A stretch of DNA of 64,000 nucleotides from Trichoplax adhaerens (Eukaryota > Placozoa > Uniplacotomia > Trichoplacea > Trichoplacidae). The notes beneath the pieces are model-generated. The model ran no database searches, was not told the origin of the DNA, and worked only from the letters and a program-made list of their open reading frames with translations. Shown here in pieces: positions 60,619-64,000 of the stretch (within the stretch, counting starts at the first letter, position 1; each line of letters starts with the position of its first letter). The translations under genes were made by a program, and so were the position numbers. The DNA lies in contig NW_002060943.1 of assembly GCF_000150275.1 (NCBI RefSeq), positions 9,332,209 through 9,396,208 of the forward strand, written 5' to 3'.

Positions 60619-63600
60619 TTAAAATAATTTAATCCTTTCAGAATTGAAATAGAGATTGGACGAATTATACACCAATGACCAAACATAAGGAATAAAAAAT
60701 TCTTCAGGACGGTCCTCTTCGACATATTTGAAACGAAGATCAGGAAATTTCTGGAAAGATTCACAATAACAAAATTATCCAAATCCATTGGCAATGTATC
60801 ACTCTAATAATGATAAGAATAATCTTCGACTTTCATAGCTTAAAACTGTTACCTTTAATCTATCACCAGGCCACAACTGAGCCCCTTCATTAATAACTCT
60901 AAATACCGTTTCTACAGATAAGTTTGATTCGCCCGTTTCTTCCAAGCGCGTATTAAAATAGGTTAAAACCTACGAAGAATATCGCTATGAGTATTTAAAA
61001 ATAACAAAAACTGTTACATCTTTTTATACCGTTTCTATATTTTGTATGATATCTTGAAATATAGGATGAGTTCGGAACTGAATGAATAATTCCTTTTGAT
61101 GTAGCATTGCGTAAATTAGATGTGGATTATATTTCAAGGAGTGCGTTAAACAGCTGTTAATGATTTCTAAAACCATTCGGATGACTTCTTCAAGGATTGC
61201 TAAATCTGCAGCCTATTATCAATTATATGATTATGATTATATTTAATTGTACATAATAAATGTAATTAATTTATATTTCTTACATAATCGCTAGATTCCT
61301 GATATTCTTCTAAAATTGATTCTGATTCTTCATGTGATTTATTATCATTCTTTTGCTGGCTTGCGTACTGTCTCATCTTTTCGCTAACTTTAGCGTGCTT
61401 CTTAGAAAGGATTCCGTATAAACTAAAAACCACAATGTATATTAAAAAGAAAAGTATCAGTTAAATCTTTTTGTTTTAAAGGTGCCACGTACTGTAGATG
61501 ACCTAATAATAATAGCTCAATCACCTTAAGAGTCTCTGAGCAACGTATGGATGAAGAGCTCGAAAGTGAGCGGACATATTCGCCAAAGCAGCCAAGCAAT
61601 TAGTATGAAGGTACTTGTCCTACATAAATACCATGCAAGTCAGTACAGTTGCATATTCTACACTTGTACTGGAAACTTTACTAACTCTCATTTTTGCCAT
61701 GTTGAACTGAATTGTTCTAATTACAATCAAAACTAACAGTCCTCCAAGCGTTATATCATTCAAAGACCTTTCAGTAAACCACGCTACCGATCGTAAATCC
61801 TATAGTAAAAGACATGATTCTTTATGAATTCTCCAATACTTCAAATAATTGATATCACAACGTAAAGTTAATGATTGTTATATACTCGCAAGTTACCAGA
61901 ATATGAATAGAATTGTTAAACCCACTATCTTGGCTCAAAATAAGTAGTATAATTAAAGCCATATAGATGTGATGTGAATTCTTTTCCTCCGCTTCGTAGA
62001 GTAACTTTAGTATAGGTATTACCTTTAAACAAATCACACAAAATCAACTGTCCGAAATTTGTAGTAATCCAAATACAACGTCACTTACCAGAGAATCTAT
62101 ATCAACGCGTGAAAGCACATACGAAGCAAAACTGGGATTTCGATGTAATAATAAATACAACAAAAGGGTCGTTTCATCGGCATGTAATTCTCTAAAAAGT
62201 CATTCACATAAATTTAGTAGAAGATAATATCTTAAAAACACCGGCTTCAAGGTTTAGATTTAAAATTACTTGCATATAGTATTGTACAGTTGACTCATAT
62301 TGAATGATGAATCGTGCGGAGAGCTGGAAGGAGTGTCATCAGAATGTGCAGATTCGATCTCAACATTAACTGAAATATATATATATAAGCAAAGTTACTT
62401 TAAATTTTATGCATTCCTAAATAAAAGAGATAATACAGAGGAATGAAATGTAACTACTGTACCATCAGATTCCTTAGCTCCAAGCCGAAATAATGAATGC
62501 CTGAAAGGATTAAATTTTCCTTCATCTTGTATATGATGGCTAGATAAAGCTAATAATAGTAGCAAAGACTGTACTCCCAAAGGTGATTTGCGATTATCTT
62601 CAGGAATTGCATTTGTCTTAGATACCATCGACCAAAGACCAGCTAAGAACATAAAATATTCACCATATTACAATTTACTAAAAGTACCGGGTTAGCACCG
62701 CTTTACCACATACGTACAGGCTACAGCTGATCCAATGTTGTAAAATAATCCTGTATTAAGATACAAGGATATCTTCTTTGGCGGAGGTACTTGCTGAGTA
62801 AAGTTATCAAGTAAAGACCGTACAACATTTTGAGCGACGCTAAAAAGTAGAAATGCAAGCAGATTTTAAGCACACTACAATAATAAAAACAGGCAATAGA
62901 GAGTTTATCAGTTTATAGCTTCTTATACCCACGAATTTTCGTAAAAGTTTACCTCTTTTGAGCCATGATTACTTTATGAAACGGGCTATTGCACGATGTT
63001 TTTGGATTATAGATTTCGGCCGAAAGTAAACTTAATATAATATTGATGGCTTCGTAATGGATGTAGTAGGTATTTTTTCTATGTGTTATATTAGAATCAA
63101 ATGTGAGGATACGACATACCCATACGTTAAAAGCAAAGAATTAATGTTTTATTCAGTGTTTTCTTACATGATCGGAAAAGTTATAATTATATTCATTAAT
63201 TCCCTAATAAAGACCCTCAGTAACTCTAAAAAATTTATGATAACTAGTATCAATCTTCCTTATCATATAATTTACGATATGTCAAGGTAATAAAACCTAA
63301 TGCTGCATGGCATTAAATCCAAACCTTATCGTTATACTTACTTTCTTCTGGTATCAGTCTAATATCATTATTTGATTGCAAGTCTTTCTCATCGTCATTT
63401 AAATTTTGGTCTCTGATCTCGCTATTTACAGATATTATTGTATCTGTCAATTTGGCTACGTTAGTTTCTTTCTTTCTTTCGTCATCACATTCAGATACTT
63501 TCTTTTTATTAACGGAATCTTCCTTAGTCTAATTAAGTTAAAGGAAATTAAATTTTGATAATCATAATAAATCTGTCATTTCAGTAGATGTAAAACTAAA

Positions 63601-64000
63601 AGTTAAAGCAATCATCTAAAAGCATTTAAAAAGTTTAATTACATCATTAATGATAAATATCTATTTTAGCTATCCACAAATATTACAGTATAGAAGTCAT
63701 GAAGTTCCAATTGTAACGAAACCATCATTCATAAATTTACCTCATGAATGAATCTAATTTGAGGATTACGCGGACTGGATAAGAATTGCCTGACAATTGT
63801 TTCTTCCCGTAATACTTCAAACTGATACTTGCAGACGAACCGAATTATCAACAAGCAGTTGTACGTAATTAAAGCGCTATGGTTACTGTAATAGAGAAAA
63901 TGATTTCATTATGGTTGCATCCTGTTATGGAACACATAGTGATATCATTTAAATGGTTTTATATGAAGACAATCAGTATATCTTATGCAGTAAACTTTTG
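60619..64000 (-). CDS. DYM: Dymeclin, 5' part beyond the window
   Basis: Dymeclin is a Golgi-associated peripheral membrane protein needed for normal Golgi organisation and secretion. The last exon (60619-60750) encodes [19 protein letters not shown] and [17 protein letters not shown], nearly the human C-terminus. Upstream exons follow in family order: 60853-60969 ([20 protein letters not shown]); 61030-61212 ([17 protein letters not shown]); about 61285-61421 ([12 protein letters not shown]); about 61890-62037 ([22 protein letters not shown]); about 62405-62652 ([16 protein letters not shown]); and 63740-63880 ([10 protein letters not shown]). A polar segment at 63340-63530, rich in Asp, Glu and Lys, lies where human dymeclin has a variable loop. 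The start codon is off the right edge, and internal exon limits between 61.5 and 63.4 kb are approximate. Confidence 0.92.

Noticed and set aside
63057-63290. Plus-strand frame of 77 codons
   Set aside because: It is antisense to dymeclin intron sequence, AT-rich and without family features.

Overview
This looks like nuclear DNA of an animal with a compact, AT-rich genome. Genes are split into many short exons with GT..AG introns, many of them only 60-90 bp. The gene set includes families best known from animals and other eukaryotes: a SIN3 corepressor, EPG5, gamma-tubulin complex protein 6, dymeclin, a patched-related transporter and a mitochondrial ATP synthase gamma subunit. Gene spacing (about one per 6-7 kb), short introns and base composition suggest an early-branching animal, such as a placozoan or sponge. 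That placement is inferred and not proven.

Layout, left to right: SQOR (sulfide:quinone oxidoreductase, minus, 880-3435); NTAQ1 (N-terminal glutamine amidohydrolase, minus, 4700-7096); SIN3 (plus, 8357-16996); EPG5 (minus, 18725-30119); a patched-domain RND transporter (plus, 31457-38461); TUBGCP6 (minus, 39242-47284); ATP5F1C (plus, 48736-50622); an intronless DUF1294 membrane protein (plus, 52712-52978); the 3' exons of a Shisa/CYYR1-like membrane protein (minus, 56868-57317); dymeclin, DYM (minus, from 60619 past the right edge). SQOR, NTAQ1, SIN3, the patched-related gene and ATP5F1C could be spliced by eye to full reading frames of 446, 196, 1207, 1041 and 295 aa, with exon phases that agree.

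The genes share no pathway. They cover mitochondrial metabolism (SQOR, ATP5F1C), N-degron processing (NTAQ1), chromatin (SIN3), autophagy (EPG5), Golgi (DYM), microtubule nucleation (TUBGCP6) and membrane proteins. Orientation alternates, giving three head-to-head pairs: NTAQ1/SIN3, EPG5/patched-related and TUBGCP6/ATP5F1C.

The most striking unexplained signal is a family of self-complementary repeats built from TGTAC/GTACA steps (core like GTACTGTACAGTAC). Dense arrays lie in all three head-to-head promoter gaps, with weaker ones upstream of SQOR and in the first introns of SIN3 and the patched-related gene. They are nearly absent from the two tail-to-tail gaps. This is the best candidate here for an undescribed promoter-linked element family. 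A five-copy minisatellite in the TUBGCP6/ATP5F1C gap carries the same core. I saw no rRNA, tRNA, CRISPR array or intact transposon.
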